From: Nitrospiraceae bacterium
GTDB lineage: Bacteria > Nitrospirota > Nitrospiria > Nitrospirales > Nitrospiraceae
Length of the DNA: 64,000 nt
Assembly: GCA_035623075.1 (NCBI GenBank)
Contig: DASPUC010000015.1
Coordinates: forward strand, 1 to 64,000
Direction: 5' to 3'
The position numbers were made by a program, and so were the translations under genes. Below, in pieces: positions 55,937 to 64,000 of this stretch. Under the pieces are notes generated by a model, which was not told where the DNA came from, searched no databases, and saw nothing but the letters and a program-made list of their open reading frames with translations. Position 1 is the stretch's first letter; every line of letters begins with the position of its first letter.

Positions 55937-58201
55937 GTGAGCGTGACGCTGCCAGTGATTACCAAAGACCTCATCGCGCAGCACAATCTGACCGACGACG
56001 AGTACAAAAAGATCGTCGAGATTTTGGGGCGCGAGCCCAATTTGACCGAACTCGGCATGTTCTCCGTCATGTGGTCGGAGCACTGTTCCTATAAAAGTTC
56101 GCGCGTGCATTTGAAAAAGCTGCCGACGACAGGACCGCGGGTGGTGCAGGGGCCTGGGGAGAACGCTGGTGCAGTGGATATCGGCGACGGGCTCTGCGTC
56201 GTCTTTAAGATGGAATCACACAACCATCCTTCGTTCATCGAACCGTATCAGGGAGCCGCGACGGGAGTGGGAGGGATTCTGCGCGATATCTTCACGATGG
56301 GTGCGCGGCCGATTGCGTTGCTTGATTCGTTGCGCTTTGGGGAATTGGAGACGGCGAAGAATCGTCACTTGATGAAGGGCGTTGTGGCCGGCATCGCAGG
56401 CTATGGCAATTGCATGGGTGTGCCGACGGTGGGTGGCGAGATCGCGTTTAACGATATTTATTCGCTGAACCCGCTGGTGAACGTGTTCTGTCTCGGTGTT
56501 GCGGAGAAGAACAAGATTTTCCGTGGCACTGCGGCAGGGGTCGGCAATCCGGTCATCTATTTCGGTTCGAAGACAGGACGAGACGGCATTCACGGGGCGA
56601 CGATGGCCTCCGATTCGTTCGACGACGAATCCGAACAGAAACGGCCGACCGTGCAGGTCGGCGATCCCTTTACGGAGAAGCTCTTGTTGGAGGCCTGCCT
56701 TGAACTGATGGCGAATGATCTCCTGGTCGGCATTCAGGACATGGGAGCCGCGGGGCTGACCAGTTCGTCCTGCGAAATGGCCTCGCGCGCCGGCAACGGG
56801 ATTGAGTTGGATCTGACGCACGTACCACGTCGCGAGCCTGGCATGACACCCTATGAACTCATGCTCTCCGAGTCGCAAGAGCGGATGCTCATGGTGGCGA
56901 AAGCAGGCAAAGAAGACGAGTGCATCCGAATCTGCAAGAAGTGGGATCTCGATGTAGCAGTGGTGGGTCGCGTGACCGGTGATGGGATGCTCCGGGTAAA
57001 GGATCAGGGCAAAGTTGTGGCGGAGATTCCCGCGAAGTCGCTCGCCGATGATGGGCCTCGCTACGAGCGGCCCTACTCACCACCCGCGTATCAAGACATG
57101 TTGACAGGGTTGAACTACGATGCCATTCCGGATGTGAAGGATGCCACTGCGGCCCTCCTCTCGTTGCTGGCGTCGCCAACGATTGCGAGCAAGCACTGGG
57201 TCTATGAACAGTACGACCACATGGTGCGGACGAACACGATGGTCCGGCCAGGATCAGACGCAGCAGTCGTGCGGATCAAAGGCACGAACAAGGCTGTCGC
57301 GATAACGGTCGATTGCAACAGTCGTTATTGCCTCCTGCATCCCTATGAAGGGGCTCGACTTGCCGTGGCTGAAGCGGCGAGGAATCTGGTGTGTTCCGGC
57401 GCTGAGCCGATCGGGCTGACGGATTGTCTGAACTTTGGCAATCCCGAACGACCGGACATCATGTGGCAGTTTGTCTTGGCGATCGAGGGGATGAAAGATG
57501 CCTGTGAACATTTCGGTGTGCCGATCGTCAGCGGAAACGTCAGCTTCTACAATGAAACGAATGGGCTGTCGATCTATCCGACCCCGATGCTGGGGATGGT
57601 GGGGTTAATCGAGCAGGCTGATCAAACGGTGACTCAATGGTTCAAGCAAACAGGTGATGTGATTCTGCTTGTGGGCAAGACACGAGAAGATCTGGGGGGG
57701 AGTGCATACCTGAAAGTGCTGCACCATCGAGAACAGGGTTCTCCTCCGTTGCTCAATCCCGACACAGAGCATGCGCTCCATCAATTTATACTGAAAGTGA
57801 TTCGTGAGGGACTCGTTCGATCTGCCCATGATTGCTCTGATGGAGGATTGGCCGTGACGCTCGCCGAATGTTGCGTGTCGGAGCCGGGCGATGGACTGGG
57901 GGCTGTGATAAGATTATCTCTCGACGGCTTGCGACGTGATGCGCTCTTGTTCGGTGAAAGCCAGTCCCGCGTGGTCCTGTCGGTCAAGGCAGACGTTGCC
58001 GAGCAGGTGCTCAACCGGGCGTGGGATGCGGGCATTCTGGCAGCCAAGATCGGGACAGTCGGCAGGGACCGCTTGGTGATCGAGGTGCAGGGGGACGAAC
58101 GTTCGACCGGCTGTCGCATCGACGTTGAGATTCGGACGTTGCGAGACCGTTGGGCGAATTCGATCGAACGATCTCTTGATAGGCGAGAGGCGAGGGGCTA
58201 G
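55937..58201 (+). CDS. purL: FGAM synthase catalytic subunit PurL
   Basis: ATP-dependent enzyme forming FGAM, small-type PurL of 754 residues that needs PurS and PurQ. It starts at a GTG preceded by AGGAAGGA. Landmarks are [48 protein letters not shown] and [11 protein letters not shown]. The C-terminal codons run into a family A repeat (final residues SLDRREARG). Confidence 0.97.
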   Translation: MSVTLPVITKDLIAQHNLTDDEYKKIVEILGREPNLTELGMFSVMWSEHCSYKSSRVHLKKLPTTGPRVVQGPGENAGAVDIGDGLCVVFKMESHNHPSFIEPYQGAATGVGGILRDIFTMGARPIALLDSLRFGELETAKNRHLMKGVVAGIAGYGNCMGVPTVGGEIAFNDIYSLNPLVNVFCLGVAEKNKIFRGTAAGVGNPVIYFGSKTGRDGIHGATMASDSFDDESEQKRPTVQVGDPFTEKLLLEACLELMANDLLVGIQDMGAAGLTSSSCEMASRAGNGIELDLTHVPRREPGMTPYELMLSESQERMLMVAKAGKEDECIRICKKWDLDVAVVGRVTGDGMLRVKDQGKVVAEIPAKSLADDGPRYERPYSPPAYQDMLTGLNYDAIPDVKDATAALLSLLASPTIASKHWVYEQYDHMVRTNTMVRPGSDAAVVRIKGTNKAVAITVDCNSRYCLLHPYEGARLAVAEAARNLVCSGAEPIGLTDCLNFGNPERPDIMWQFVLAIEGMKDACEHFGVPIVSGNVSFYNETNGLSIYPTPMLGMVGLIEQADQTVTQWFKQTGDVILLVGKTREDLGGSAYLKVLHHREQGSPPLLNPDTEHALHQFILKVIREGLVRSAHDCSDGGLAVTLAECCVSEPGDGLGAVIRLSLDGLRRDALLFGESQSRVVLSVKADVAEQVLNRAWDAGILAAKIGTVGRDRLVIEVQGDERSTGCRIDVEIRTLRDRWANSIERSLDRREARG

Positions 58202-58266
58202 AGGCGAGAGGGTGGGAAAGGTTTTTCATTCGATTTCCCCTGGCCTCGTGCCACTTGCCTCGCGCC
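58185..58266. repeat. Intergenic repeat, family A, overlapping purL end
   Basis: GGCGAGAGGCGAGGGGCTAG on the left and GGCCTCGTGCCACTTGCCTCGCGCC on the right. It lies across the purL stop and just before purF, like the copy at the nusB end. Confidence 0.65.
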
Positions 58267-58275
58267 AAAAGAATT

Positions 58276-59694
58276 ATGCAACTGATCACCCCCGATAAAT
58301 TCCACGATGAATGTGCGGTGTTCGGGATCTATGGTCATCCTGAAGCCTCGAATCTGACCTACCTCGGTCTCTATGCGCTGCAACATCGCGGACAGGAAGC
58401 GTCGGGGATCGTCTCGGGCGACGGCGAGCATTTCTATGTGCAGAAGGGCATGGGCCTCGTCGCCGAAATCTACAACAAGGCCTCGCTCGACAAATTACCC
58501 GGAACGATGGCCATCGGTCACAACCGTTATTCGACCGCCGGCGGGCACGATCTCAAGAATGTTCAGCCGCTGATCGTCAATTTTGCCTTCGGCAACCTTG
58601 CTCTTGCGCATAACGGGAATTTGATCAACGCCCAAGTGTTGCGCAACGAGCTGGAAGCCTATGGCGCGATTTTTCAATCGACCTCTGACAGTGAAGTCAT
58701 TATTCACCTGATCGCCCACTCGCGCGCCGACACACTCTTGGCTCGTGTGATCGATGCATTGAGCCAGGTGCGCGGGGCGTTCTCTGTGGTCGTATTGACA
58801 GACGACGGTTTGATTGCGGCGCGTGACCCTCACGGGTTCCGTCCCCTTTGTCTGGGTCGATTCCGCGACAGCTGGCTCGTGGCATCGGAGACCTGTGCCT
58901 TCGACCTGCTCGATGCGACCTACGAACGGGAGATCGAACCGGGCGAGCTGGTGGTGTTGAACGACAAAGGCATGACGAGTTACCGGCCGTTTGCCCAGAT
59001 TGAGCCGGCAATGTGCGTGTTCGAGTATGTCTACTTCGCCAGGCCCGATAGCAAGATCTTCGGAGCGAATGCGGTTTACGCCACCAGGAAAGCCCTGGGT
59101 CGGCAGCTGGCGCAGGAGTCCTGGGTGCCGGCCGATGTGGTGATTCCGGTGCCGGATTCGGGCGTTCCGGCAGCGTTGGGTTACGCGGAGGGGGCGGGGA
59201 TTCCGTTCGAGACCGGCTTGATCCGCAATCATTATGTCGGGCGCACGTTCATCGAGCCGGAACAATCGATCCGTCACTTCGGTGTGAAGGTCAAGCTCAA
59301 CGCGGTGGCGGAGGTCCTGTGCGGCAAACGGGTCGTCGTGGTCGACGATTCATTAGTCCGAGGGACGACGAGCCGCAAGATCGTCAAAATGATCCGCGAT
59401 GCCGGCGCCAAAGAAGTCCATCTGCGGATCAGCTCCCCACCGATCGTGTCACCCTGCTTCTACGGCATCGATACACCGACCAAGAAGGAGCTCATTGCTT
59501 CCAGTCATTCCATCGAAGAGATTAAAAAATACGTCACCGCCGACAGTCTCGCCTACCTTAGCCTCGACGGTATGCTGAAGGCCGCTCCCGGTCGGCCTCA
59601 TCAGTATTGCAATGCCTGCTTCACCGAGAAGTATCCCATCTCCTTTACCCGAGCCGAAGAGTTACAGCTCGGCCTGTTCGAGTCTGCGTCGTAA
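58276..59694 (+). CDS. purF: Amidophosphoribosyltransferase
   Basis: First committed enzyme of purine synthesis. About 472 residues from the ATG at 58276 (MQLITPDKF); an upstream in-frame TTG lies in the repeat and is less likely. The N-terminal nucleophile Cys is in DECAVFGIYG (Cys13), so a 12-residue propeptide is cleaved. The PRPP loop VVVVDDSLVRGTTS is intact. Cysteines in SPCFYGID and QYCNACF suggest the Bacillus-type 4Fe-4S form. It ends the purine series. Confidence 0.96.
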   Translation: MQLITPDKFHDECAVFGIYGHPEASNLTYLGLYALQHRGQEASGIVSGDGEHFYVQKGMGLVAEIYNKASLDKLPGTMAIGHNRYSTAGGHDLKNVQPLIVNFAFGNLALAHNGNLINAQVLRNELEAYGAIFQSTSDSEVIIHLIAHSRADTLLARVIDALSQVRGAFSVVVLTDDGLIAARDPHGFRPLCLGRFRDSWLVASETCAFDLLDATYEREIEPGELVVLNDKGMTSYRPFAQIEPAMCVFEYVYFARPDSKIFGANAVYATRKALGRQLAQESWVPADVVIPVPDSGVPAALGYAEGAGIPFETGLIRNHYVGRTFIEPEQSIRHFGVKVKLNAVAEVLCGKRVVVVDDSLVRGTTSRKIVKMIRDAGAKEVHLRISSPPIVSPCFYGIDTPTKKELIASSHSIEEIKKYVTADSLAYLSLDGMLKAAPGRPHQYCNACFTEKYPISFTRAEELQLGLFESAS

Positions 59695-59995
59695 CGCACA
59701 ATCCATCCCGCAATGGGTCTCGTCGCGACGCCCCTGTTTCTGTTCTAGATCCTCCACTCCCTCAGAAAGTCCGTCACCAAAAGCAGTGACCGAGCCGGTT
59801 CTTCGTCAAGCACCGTGCGTCTTCGGATCACCTACCGTTGCCCACGAAAAAATCAGCGTGGTAGGATACCGCCAGTGAGCAAGAGCTGATGGCGTATAGC
59901 CTATAGCAGAAGCCTGAGCGAACGCGGATCGCTAATCCGCTGGTGCCATAGGCTATGAAGCATTCGCTTTTCGCTTTCCAATGAAGGAGGCAGCT
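59695..59995. other. Intergenic region with family B repeat
   Basis: About 300 bases after purF. The right half is a family B hairpin (59884-59960). No ORF that I can support. Confidence 0.45.
59884..59960. repeat. Intergenic hairpin repeat, family B
   Basis: GCTGATGGCGTATAGCCTATAGC on the left and GGTGCCATAGGCTATGAAGC on the right; resembles 2024-2107. Confidence 0.6.
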
Positions 59996-60529
59996 ATGAA
60001 ACGCATTACCGTCATCCTCAGTGTCCTCATGTTTCCGATCTTTGCCGCTCATCTGCTGTTTGCCGCCGGATTCTTCAAAGTTGGCGAGAAGGCGCCCCCC
60101 TTTACTCTGATTGCCATTACCGGTGAATCGGTGTCACTCGACGCCTTTAGAGGCAAGGTCGTGGTGCTGGGTTTGTTTCACATCTGCGATCCCTGCATGA
60201 TGCAAGGCACGAATTTACAGAAAGTCTTCGAGATGACGAAGGGCAAAGAGGTCACGGTGATCGGGGTGAATTCCAACGGAAATTCAAAAAAAGACGTGGG
60301 CGAGTTTCTCTCCGCCTTTCCTGTCAAAGTGACCTATCCCTATTTGTTAGATCCGGGCAAAACGACGGACAAGCTCTATGGCGGTGGGAAGTTTATTCCG
60401 AATGTCTATGTGATCGACCAAAACGGCGTGATCCGGTGGCAACGGGTGGGGGACATGGAATTGGCGGGAGCCGACGTGATTGTGGCGGAAGTCGAGAAGT
60501 TGTTAGCGGGCGGGAGCAACAAAATGTAA
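59996..60529 (+). CDS. Exported TlpA/ResA-like thioredoxin-fold protein
   Basis: About 177 residues from the ATG at 59996, which has AAGGAGG upstream. An N-terminal signal peptide or anchor (ITVILSVLMFPIFAAHLLFAA) leads into a thioredoxin fold of the TlpA/AhpC-TSA type: KVGEKAPPFTL, VVVLGLFHICDPCMMQG with a CDPC redox motif, and the cis-Pro loop FIPNVYVID. It probably reduces disulfides or apocytochrome cysteines in the periplasm, which would suit a cytochrome-rich organism. A 3'-UTR hairpin element follows. Confidence 0.9.
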   Translation: MKRITVILSVLMFPIFAAHLLFAAGFFKVGEKAPPFTLIAITGESVSLDAFRGKVVVLGLFHICDPCMMQGTNLQKVFEMTKGKEVTVIGVNSNGNSKKDVGEFLSAFPVKVTYPYLLDPGKTTDKLYGGGKFIPNVYVIDQNGVIRWQRVGDMELAGADVIVAEVEKLLAGGSNKM

Positions 60530-60539
60530 TTTTTGCGTC

Positions 60540-60619
60540 AGCCGGTGGTCCCACTGCTCGCGGAACGCGCACGGTGAGACTATGCTCGTTCGACGCGCGC
60601 AGGCTAGGACTATCCGGCT
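60540..60619. repeat. 3'-UTR hairpin element, copy 4
   Basis: Arms AGCCGGTGGTCC (60540-60551) and GGACTATCCGGCT (60607-60619). The core TGCTCGCGGAACGCGCAC, GGTGAGACTATG, CGTTCGACGCGCGCAG is close to copies 2 and 3. It begins 10 bases after the stop codon of the TlpA-like gene. Confidence 0.75.
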
Positions 60620-60674
60620 GCCACCAGTAGGAGTTGAGTCCCGCAGGTCTGGAGGATTGAAAGGAAAGAAGCTA

Positions 60675-60914
60675 ATGGATGAGATGGAAGAGGGAAAGCA
60701 GAGGTTTCTGCAGGTGGTGAAGGGGATCGATGCGACGGTGCAAGTCGTCATCCCTGTGACACCGTCGAACAGTATGTTTCTGATTTCTCTGACGAAAGGG
60801 CCAAATCGCAAGTTCATCACGGTGCCGGAAGACGACATCATCGATCTCCCGAATGAAGCCAGCATCCTGACGAAGGTCACGAAAATGGTCAAAGACGCCA
60901 TCGCAGCTTTGTGA
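60675..60914 (+). CDS. Hypothetical small protein
   Basis: A 79-residue protein from the ATG at 60675 (MDEMEEGKQRF), with GAAAGGAAAG upstream. It is a mixed alpha/beta soluble protein with no signal peptide: DATVQVVIPVTPSNSMFLI, KFITVPEDDIIDLPNEASILTKV. No family recognised. It is followed by a short family B repeat and then the beta-lactamase-fold gene, possibly in one operon. Confidence 0.7.
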   Translation: MDEMEEGKQRFLQVVKGIDATVQVVIPVTPSNSMFLISLTKGPNRKFITVPEDDIIDLPNEASILTKVTKMVKDAIAAL

Positions 60915-60924
60915 ATTTGTCTGT

Positions 60925-60957
60925 GCCATAAGCTATCAGCGATAAGCCATCAGCTCC
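60925..60957. repeat. Short family B repeat
   Basis: GTGCCATAAGCTATCAGCGATAAGCCATCAGCTCC, a half copy related to 2078-2107 and 42941-42961. Confidence 0.5.
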
Positions 60958-60961
60958 CGAT

Positions 60962-61555
60962 ATGAAACAGCTCCTCCCAGGTTTCTGGCAATGGTCCTGG
61001 TTCTCCGAAGAGAAGCAACTCGACTTCAACGGGCTGTTTCTCGTCGTGGGTGAACACAAGATTCTGATCGATCCTCCGCCCATGGTGGGAGAGGATCAAG
61101 CGTTCGTTCGTCGCAATGGCCCAGTCGACTATATTATCGTGACGAACAGAGACCATGCGCGTGAAGCCGGTTCGTGCCAGGGGACGTTTAATTGCCAATT
61201 ACAAGTTCCTGAGGCTGATGCCTCGCAAATGGAGCTCAAACCGACGAAGACGTATAAAGATCAGGAGTTGCTGCCGGGCGGTCTCTGGGTGGTTCATCTC
61301 AAAGATCAGAAGTCCCCCGGTGAATCGGCGCTCTTTATTCCCCAAGGGAAGGGTGTGTTGATCGTCGGTGATGCCTTGATCGGAAAGCCGGCCGGATCGG
61401 TCTCAATGTTGACAGCTGAAAAATACGCCGATGCCGGCAAGGCTCGCGAGGGGTTGAGACGGCTGCTGAAGTATAACTTTGACACTTTGCTGGTCGGCGA
61501 CGGGACGTCCATCATGACCGATGCAAAAGCGGTCGTCGAACGGGCGCTGCAATAG
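60962..61555 (+). CDS. Metallo-beta-lactamase-fold-like protein
   Basis: A 197-residue protein resembling the MBL fold: beta-rich start with DFNGLFLVVGEHKILIDPPPM, the metal-site strand IIVTNRDHAREAG, SPGESALFIPQ and LIVGDALIGKPAGS with a conserved Asp, and LLVGDGTSIM near the end. The usual HxHxDH reads TNRDHAREA, so the first His ligands are missing and only DH remains. The second half keeps the expected order. It may be a degenerate, non-zinc or altered-metal hydrolase. It lies 9 bp before the TPR gene. Confidence 0.75.
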   Translation: MKQLLPGFWQWSWFSEEKQLDFNGLFLVVGEHKILIDPPPMVGEDQAFVRRNGPVDYIIVTNRDHAREAGSCQGTFNCQLQVPEADASQMELKPTKTYKDQELLPGGLWVVHLKDQKSPGESALFIPQGKGVLIVGDALIGKPAGSVSMLTAEKYADAGKAREGLRRLLKYNFDTLLVGDGTSIMTDAKAVVERALQ

Positions 61556-61564
61556 GTTGGCGCG

Positions 61565-62389
61565 ATGCCGCTGCGAAACGGACTTTCAGAAGAACTGAAT
61601 CGTCAGGGCAACGAACATTTCGGGCGCGGGCACTACACCGACGCCTATGCATGCTACGCCAAGGCGCTGGAGTGCGATCGCATCACCGGCGATCGACGGG
61701 CGCTGGCGGCGACGCTTGGCAATATGGGAAATATCTGCGCCGTCAGCGGACGTCGTGAAGCGGCTCAGAATTACTATCAGGAAGTGCTAGAGTTGCAAAA
61801 AATCCTCGGCGACGAAAAGGGGATCGGTACGACGCTCGGGAATCTCGGCAACCTGCGCGCGGATGCCGGCGAGTGGGATCGGGCGCGAGCGTACTATCTT
61901 GAGGCGCTGGATCTGATGACCAAGACGCATGATGAAGCCGGTAAGGCCGTGCTATTTTCCGATCTGGGCCTGGTCGCTCGCGAAACGAAGCAGTTTGACG
62001 AGGCGTTGAAGTATTACGAGCAGTCGTTGGTTTTGATGCGGCGATTGGGCAATCAAGGCGGAGTTGCCGATGCCTGGCGTATGATGGGCCGAACATTCCT
62101 GATGCAGCAACGATACGAGGATGCGATTGCCTGTTGTCAGACCAGCCAATCCATTGCCGAGCGGACTCGCGACGAGCTTCGAGTCGGCGGTGCCCGCTAT
62201 GTGCTCGCGCAATGTCACGAGGAGATGGGGCGGCTCCGGGAAGCGGCCGATCTGTTAGAGCAGGTTGTCGCGATGGACCGGAAATACCAGTTGCCGAAAC
62301 TGGAAGAAAATACGAAGCGCTTGGAAGACTTGCGCGCCCGTCTCGCAGGTGAACCATCCGGAGCGCCTCAGCGCCGGAGTGCGACGTGA
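61565..62389 (+). CDS. TPR protein
   Basis: A 274-residue cytoplasmic protein made of about six tetratricopeptide repeats, for example NEQGNEHFGRGHYTDAYACY-type, GNMGNICAVSGRREAAQNYY, GNLGNLRADAGEWDRARAYY, LGLVARETKQFDEALKYY and AWRMMGRTFLMQQRYEDAI. Such solenoids bind partner proteins. The last residues overlap the GTG start of the next gene by four bases, so the two proteins may act together. No signal peptide or enzyme domain is seen. Confidence 0.88.
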   Translation: MPLRNGLSEELNRQGNEHFGRGHYTDAYACYAKALECDRITGDRRALAATLGNMGNICAVSGRREAAQNYYQEVLELQKILGDEKGIGTTLGNLGNLRADAGEWDRARAYYLEALDLMTKTHDEAGKAVLFSDLGLVARETKQFDEALKYYEQSLVLMRRLGNQGGVADAWRMMGRTFLMQQRYEDAIACCQTSQSIAERTRDELRVGGARYVLAQCHEEMGRLREAADLLEQVVAMDRKYQLPKLEENTKRLEDLRARLAGEPSGAPQRRSAT

Positions 62390-62823
62390 GTTCGTCTGGT
62401 TCCACCGATTGGGCCGACGTACGTGCCGCGCTGAAAAAGAGCGTCCCGCAGTTCTATGAGTTGGAACCAGGCGGAGCCCTGGCGCTTGATTTGGGGAATG
62501 ACGGATGGCTGTTGGAAGTCCGCCCGGACGGGCAGCTGCTCTGTCAGTACGGCGTCTCGATGGAGGACGTGAAGAGCTTGATGTCCGATGGAACGCCGGA
62601 AGATCTGGGAACTGACGAAATCGCCAAGCAGGCCAAATACTTTATTCAACCGGCAGTCGCGAAATTCCGTCCACTCCTGTTGCAGTCCGGGTTCGCTGAA
62701 GAAACGGAGATGAATGACGAGTACGTCGCCGTGACGTTCCAGCGGTCCGTCGATTTTCAAAACCTGTCGAACGTGCAAGGGCTTGTCCAGTGGTGCCGCC
62801 GCTCGATCGGAGCCGGCTCGTGA
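62386..62823 (+). CDS. Hypothetical protein
   Basis: A 145-residue soluble protein starting at a GTG that overlaps the TPR stop; its own stop overlaps the next gene. It has mixed alpha/beta composition with ALALDLGNDGWLLEVRPDGQL and EYVAVTFQRSVDF. No family recognised. The tight overlaps on both sides (TPR, this gene, methyltransferase) indicate one translationally coupled operon. Confidence 0.72.
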   Translation: MSSSGSTDWADVRAALKKSVPQFYELEPGGALALDLGNDGWLLEVRPDGQLLCQYGVSMEDVKSLMSDGTPEDLGTDEIAKQAKYFIQPAVAKFRPLLLQSGFAEETEMNDEYVAVTFQRSVDFQNLSNVQGLVQWCRRSIGAGS

Positions 62824-63896
62824 CCGGCATTACGACACCAATCCGCAACTTTGAAGAGTTCCGAGACGCATTGGCGGCCTATCGATTGCCACGGGTGATC
62901 ATTGCCGGACTTGAACTTGAGTTGTTCACAAAGATCGGCGACAAGACCTGGACGATTCCTGACCTAGCGAAGTGTTTGCAAGTGAGTGAACGGGGGCTGT
63001 CCATCCTCTGTCGCAATTTGGCGATGGCAGGTCTCTTGATCAAGAAGCGGACAACGTATCGAAATAGCCGGTTGGCAGCCACCGTGTTGAACGCGAATCA
63101 TCCCGCGTACCGCGGGAGCTATCTCGACCTCTTGAAAAATCATTGGGCCGATTGGGCGAGGCTCGTCGAATCCATACGGACGGGATCGCCGTTGGATCAG
63201 GATGTGCCGGAAGAGCCGGACTACCGTCGCCGTTTTACGTGGGCGATGCATGACCGGACTCTGGACGTAGCTCCCAATATTGCGTCGCAGGTTTCGTTGC
63301 GTGGTGTGAGAACCTTGTTGGATTTGGGTGGCGGCCCGGGCACCTTTGCGATGGCATTTCTTTCAAGGAATCCCCATCTCCAAGCCACGGTCTGCGACCG
63401 TCCTGACGCGCTGGAGGTCGCCCGGGAAATTGCCGCTACGCACAAAGCCGGCCGCCGGCTGTCCTATCTTCCTCTCGATCTGATGAAAGAAGAGATCCCG
63501 GGGACATTCGACGTCATCTGGTATTCCAACGTCCTACATATCTATTCACCGGAAGAAAATCAGGGTCTGTTCAAACGGGTGCATGCGGCACTAAATCCAG
63601 GCGGGAGGCTGATCATTCAGGATGCCTTTCTGCACGACCGCGAAGGGCTGTTTCCGGAAGAGGCCAGCCTCTTCGCCGTGACCATGCTACTTTTTACCGA
63701 AACAGGCAATACGTACTCGGTCAGGGAGACCAGCGATTGGCTGAAGCAGGCCGGGTTCACCGCCATTCGGATGCTTCGGATCAAGAAGGGGCTCGAGGAT
63801 TGGAAGGGCGGGATCCTGGAGGGGAGAGTTCCTGTGAAACATGCAAGAAGGAACGGCCGCCCATCAAGATCAAGAAAAAATTGGCGAGCCCGCTAA
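62820..63896 (+). CDS. SAM-dependent O-methyltransferase family protein
   Basis: About 358 residues from the GTG at 62820 (VTGITTPIRN). It follows the architecture of caffeate-type (family 2) O-methyltransferases: an N-terminal helical dimerisation/winged-helix domain (YRLPRVIIAGLELELFTKIG, LAKCLQVSERGLSILCRNL) and a C-terminal Rossmann domain with the SAM loop LLDLGGGPGTFAMAFL, DRPDALEVAR and NPGGRLIIQDAF. The substrate is unknown. The extreme C-terminus (about 40 basic residues after KGLEDWKGG) looks unlike the family and overlaps a candidate gene on the other strand, so the end may be altered by a frameshift. Confidence 0.87.
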   Translation: MTGITTPIRNFEEFRDALAAYRLPRVIIAGLELELFTKIGDKTWTIPDLAKCLQVSERGLSILCRNLAMAGLLIKKRTTYRNSRLAATVLNANHPAYRGSYLDLLKNHWADWARLVESIRTGSPLDQDVPEEPDYRRRFTWAMHDRTLDVAPNIASQVSLRGVRTLLDLGGGPGTFAMAFLSRNPHLQATVCDRPDALEVAREIAATHKAGRRLSYLPLDLMKEEIPGTFDVIWYSNVLHIYSPEENQGLFKRVHAALNPGGRLIIQDAFLHDREGLFPEEASLFAVTMLLFTETGNTYSVRETSDWLKQAGFTAIRMLRIKKGLEDWKGGILEGRVPVKHARRNGRPSRSRKNWRAR

Positions 63897-64000
63897 GGCT
63901 GCTCAGTATCACAGCGGACATCTCTCCGTCCGGATGCGTCGCGATACTCACCAGCGTGGCGAGATCGAGCGCCAAACCGATCGTGCCATAGACCACGCAG
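63781..64000 (-). CDS. Possible small membrane protein, cut by window edge
   Basis: Open frame from the right edge to 63781 with hydrophobic segments YGTIGLALDLATLVSIA and VILSSLSGLANFFLILMGG. It overlaps the methyltransferase 3' end by about 115 bases on the opposite strand. A GTG at 63996 could start it, or it may begin beyond the window. Coding status uncertain. Confidence 0.35.
   Translation of the reverse strand, partial: CVVYGTIGLALDLATLVSIATHPDGEMSAVILSSLSGLANFFLILMGGRSFLHVSQELSPPGSRPSNPRAPS

Overview
The window reads as a chromosomal segment of a nitrite-oxidising Nitrospira (phylum Nitrospirota). The basis is the set of encoded proteins: a periplasmic chlorite dismutase very like the one known from Nitrospira defluvii, urease plus cyanase, several ammonium transporters, an octaheme cytochrome beside Rieske/cytochrome b genes, and a moderately high GC content with many intergenic hairpin repeats. 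There is no rRNA gene to confirm this, so the assignment is an inference. I recognised no tRNA, rRNA, CRISPR array, insertion sequence or prophage.

Layout. 1-3.7 kb: end of a urease operon (ureC-ureF-ureG-ureD, no ureE seen). 3.8-11.7 kb: nitrogen-control operon nadE-amtB-glnB-glnD-glnA. 11.8-15.8 kb: cyanate-type ABC transporter and cyanase. 15.8-21.8 kb: amtB2, a small winged-helix-like protein, amtB3, a Rieske protein, a b6-type cytochrome b and an HAO-family octaheme cytochrome. 22-26.7 kb: a CBS protein, an Anbu (proteasome-like) operon and a DUF1272 protein. 27-33 kb: regulatory, secreted and unknown proteins, including an orphan HEPN-like gene. 33-37 kb: two divergent GlnE-like proteins. 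37-42.8 kb: a solenoid repeat protein, an MlaC-like protein, a HpnP-like radical SAM enzyme and a small hypothetical. 43-47.6 kb: groES-groEL, rpoH and a nitrate/nitrite MFS transporter. 47.7-59.7 kb: riboflavin (ribBA, ribH), nusB and purine genes (purB, purC, purS, purQ, purL, purF), with chlorite dismutase embedded and an mrr/glycosylase pair inserted between purQ and purL. 60-64 kb: a thioredoxin-like protein, TPR and hypothetical proteins, and a methyltransferase.

The most striking feature is a set of four leader RNAs at 3787-3875, 11822-11912, 11931-12031 and 15852-15950. Each has two hexaloop hairpins, with the second hairpin sharing bases with a downstream intrinsic terminator. This is the architecture of targets of ANTAR antitermination proteins (NasR/NasT type). 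They precede nadE-amtB-glnB-glnD-glnA, the cyanate operon (two in tandem) and the amtB2-amtB3-Rieske-cytochrome b-octaheme set. The window therefore looks like a nitrogen-assimilation regulon controlled by transcription antitermination, with the octaheme redox module as one of its members. The regulator itself is not in the window.

A second layer of structure is a group of intergenic hairpin families. One family has four copies directly downstream of stop codons, with a conserved core and outer arms that differ in sequence between copies but stay self-complementary within each copy.
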